6,792 bases of DNA from JBBRLG01 sp038231495 (GTDB lineage Bacteria; Planctomycetota; Planctomycetia; Gemmatales; Gemmataceae): the NCBI GenBank assembly GCA_038231495.1, contig JBBRLG010000415.1:1-6792 (forward strand), read 5' to 3'. The notes beneath the pieces are model-generated. The model made no database searches and was not told where the DNA came from. It worked only from the letters and a program-made list of their open reading frames with translations. Every line of letters starts with the position of its first letter. Position 1 is the stretch's first letter. Positions 5,758 to 6,792 of the stretch are shown piece after piece. The translations under genes were made by a program, and so were the position numbers.

Positions 5758-6750
5758 CTACCGCGCCAGCCGTACCACCAACCGCTCCATCAGCAGCCGC
5801 TGCGGCAAGTGCCCCGTCGATTTCATCGCGAGGTCGGTTTCGAGCAACCAGTCGTACAGCGCGTTCAGGCGACGCGTACCCAACTTGCGCAGGTGCTGTT
5901 CCATGTTCCGGCGCACGAACGGCGGCACGCCGGCTTGCTCCTGCGCGGCTTCCATTGACTCGCCCTGCGCGTGCAGCCGGGCCACCTGGGCCATGCGCCG
6001 CAGTTGCATACTGAACGCGCCGAGCAGGCGCATCGGCTCCTCGCCCTGGTCGAACAGGCGCGCCAAAAAGGTCAACGCCTCGCCGGCCTGGCCGTTGCCG
6101 ATCAGGTCGAAGATTTTCCAGGCGTTCTCCGCCCGGCTGTTGCCGATGAGCAGGTCCACCACGCCGCTGTCGATCCGCTTGCCGTCGCCGACGTAAATCG
6201 CGAGCTTGGACAGTTCCTGGTCGAGCAGCCCCATGTCGGGGCCGACCAGGTCCACGAGCAGCCGGGCCGCCGCGACCGGCAAGTCCTTGCCGTGTTGCGC
6301 CCGACAATGGGTTACGCACCACTCCGGTAGCTTGTGCGTCGCGGGCGGCTTGCAGGACAGGGCCGCGGCGTCCGGCACTTGCTTGGCCAGGCGCGTGTTG
6401 GCCTGCCAGGTTTTCATGTCCAGCACCAGCACGCCGGTCGCCGCGGGTGCGGCGACGTAGAGTTCCAACCGCGCGCGGTCCGCCGTCACAAACGGGTCGG
6501 CGTTTTCGACGACCACCAGGCGGCGCGGGGCCAAAAACGGCAGCGTCGTCAACTCGGCATGGACCAGTGACCAGCTCGTCCGGTCGCCGGCAAAGGTGCA
6601 AACGCCGAAGCCGTCATCGCCGGGGCCGAGGACCAGCTTGCGCAAGCCCACCAGGACTTGGCGCTTGAGGAACGCTTCCTCGCCGTGCAAGACGTAGACC
6701 GGCTGAACCTTCGCCTTGGCGATCATTTCGAGAAAGGTGTTGGCGTCCAT
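5758..6750 (-). CDS. holA: DNA polymerase III subunit delta (clamp loader)
   Basis: The 330-residue protein is the delta subunit, which opens the beta sliding clamp as part of the clamp-loader complex at the replication fork. Family features appear in order: VYVLHGEEAFLKR near 19-30, with the delta-type HGEE in place of a working P-loop; LPFLAPRRLVVVENADPF at about 70-87, the beta-strand region of the first domain; VGPDMGLLDQELSKL at about 169-183, the conserved linker motif between domains; then the helical collar domain, with AENAWKIFDLIGNG and LLGAFSMQLRRM. Length is normal for the family. ATG 6750 is chosen because GGAG (6758-6755) lies 5 bases upstream; the in-frame GTG at 6756 overlaps that site. 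The 36 bases to the window edge hold no other feature I can support. The neighbours do not share its pathway. Confidence 0.9.
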   Translation of the reverse strand: MDANTFLEMIAKAKVQPVYVLHGEEAFLKRQVLVGLRKLVLGPGDDGFGVCTFAGDRTSWSLVHAELTTLPFLAPRRLVVVENADPFVTADRARLELYVAAPAATGVLVLDMKTWQANTRLAKQVPDAAALSCKPPATHKLPEWCVTHCRAQHGKDLPVAAARLLVDLVGPDMGLLDQELSKLAIYVGDGKRIDSGVVDLLIGNSRAENAWKIFDLIGNGQAGEALTFLARLFDQGEEPMRLLGAFSMQLRRMAQVARLHAQGESMEAAQEQAGVPPFVRRNMEQHLRKLGTRRLNALYDWLLETDLAMKSTGHLPQRLLMERLVVRLAR

Positions 6751-6792
6751 TGGCACTCCGTCGGACGTCGGGTGGCGGATCGGGGATCGGGG

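Noticed and set aside
5315..6601. 428-codon minus-strand open frame overlapping holA and the membrane-protein gene
   Set aside because: It is Arg/Gly/Ala-rich, without motifs, and lies opposite or out of frame with two recognisable proteins.

Overview
The window is a GC-rich bacterial chromosome segment. Its style suggests a planctomycete, possibly of the Gemmataceae: GC-rich codon use, dispersed palindromic repeats between genes, and a transposase start of a type I associate with that group. The assignment is inference from memory and rests on no marker gene.

Left part (1-1455, minus strand, visibly more AT-rich). An SMC/RecF/OLD-type AAA ATPase (259-1455) is translationally coupled, through an ATGA overlap, to a DUF4276/TOPRIM-like gene. 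That second gene keeps only 46 codons before a stop (122-262). About 90 bases further on, a minus-strand ORF with a good ribosome binding site begins and runs off the window edge. Its first ten residues resemble the start of IS630-type transposases. The simplest reading is an ATPase + DUF4276 pair, probably a defence module, whose second gene was cut by an insertion element.

Between modules (1456-1792). No gene, but there is a good sigma70-like minus-strand promoter (TTGACC-18-TAGAAT), a nested inverted repeat and a 14-base tandem repeat. Together they would form a leader of roughly 230 bases for the ATPase.

Middle (1793-4463). A large HerA/FtsK-like ATPase with a central zinc ribbon and an uncharacterised C-terminal region is read leftward. 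It diverges from a superoxide dismutase gene read rightward. The shared 172-base gap carries a promoter for each direction and a 10-bp inverted repeat around one -35 box. The promoter and ribosome binding site place the HerA-like start at GTG 4291, not at an upstream in-frame ATG.

Right part (4464-6792). The Mn/Fe superoxide dismutase is followed by a long perfect palindrome and repeat cluster, then a small GlsB/YeaQ-like three-helix membrane protein. That gene converges, with an 8-base gap, on holA, which encodes the clamp-loader delta subunit. The right side reads as ordinary housekeeping chromosome; the left side as an acquired and damaged accessory module. I see no clearly new system. The most unusual items are the broken ATPase/DUF4276 pair with its leader, the HerA-like protein without a NurA partner, and the repeat cluster.
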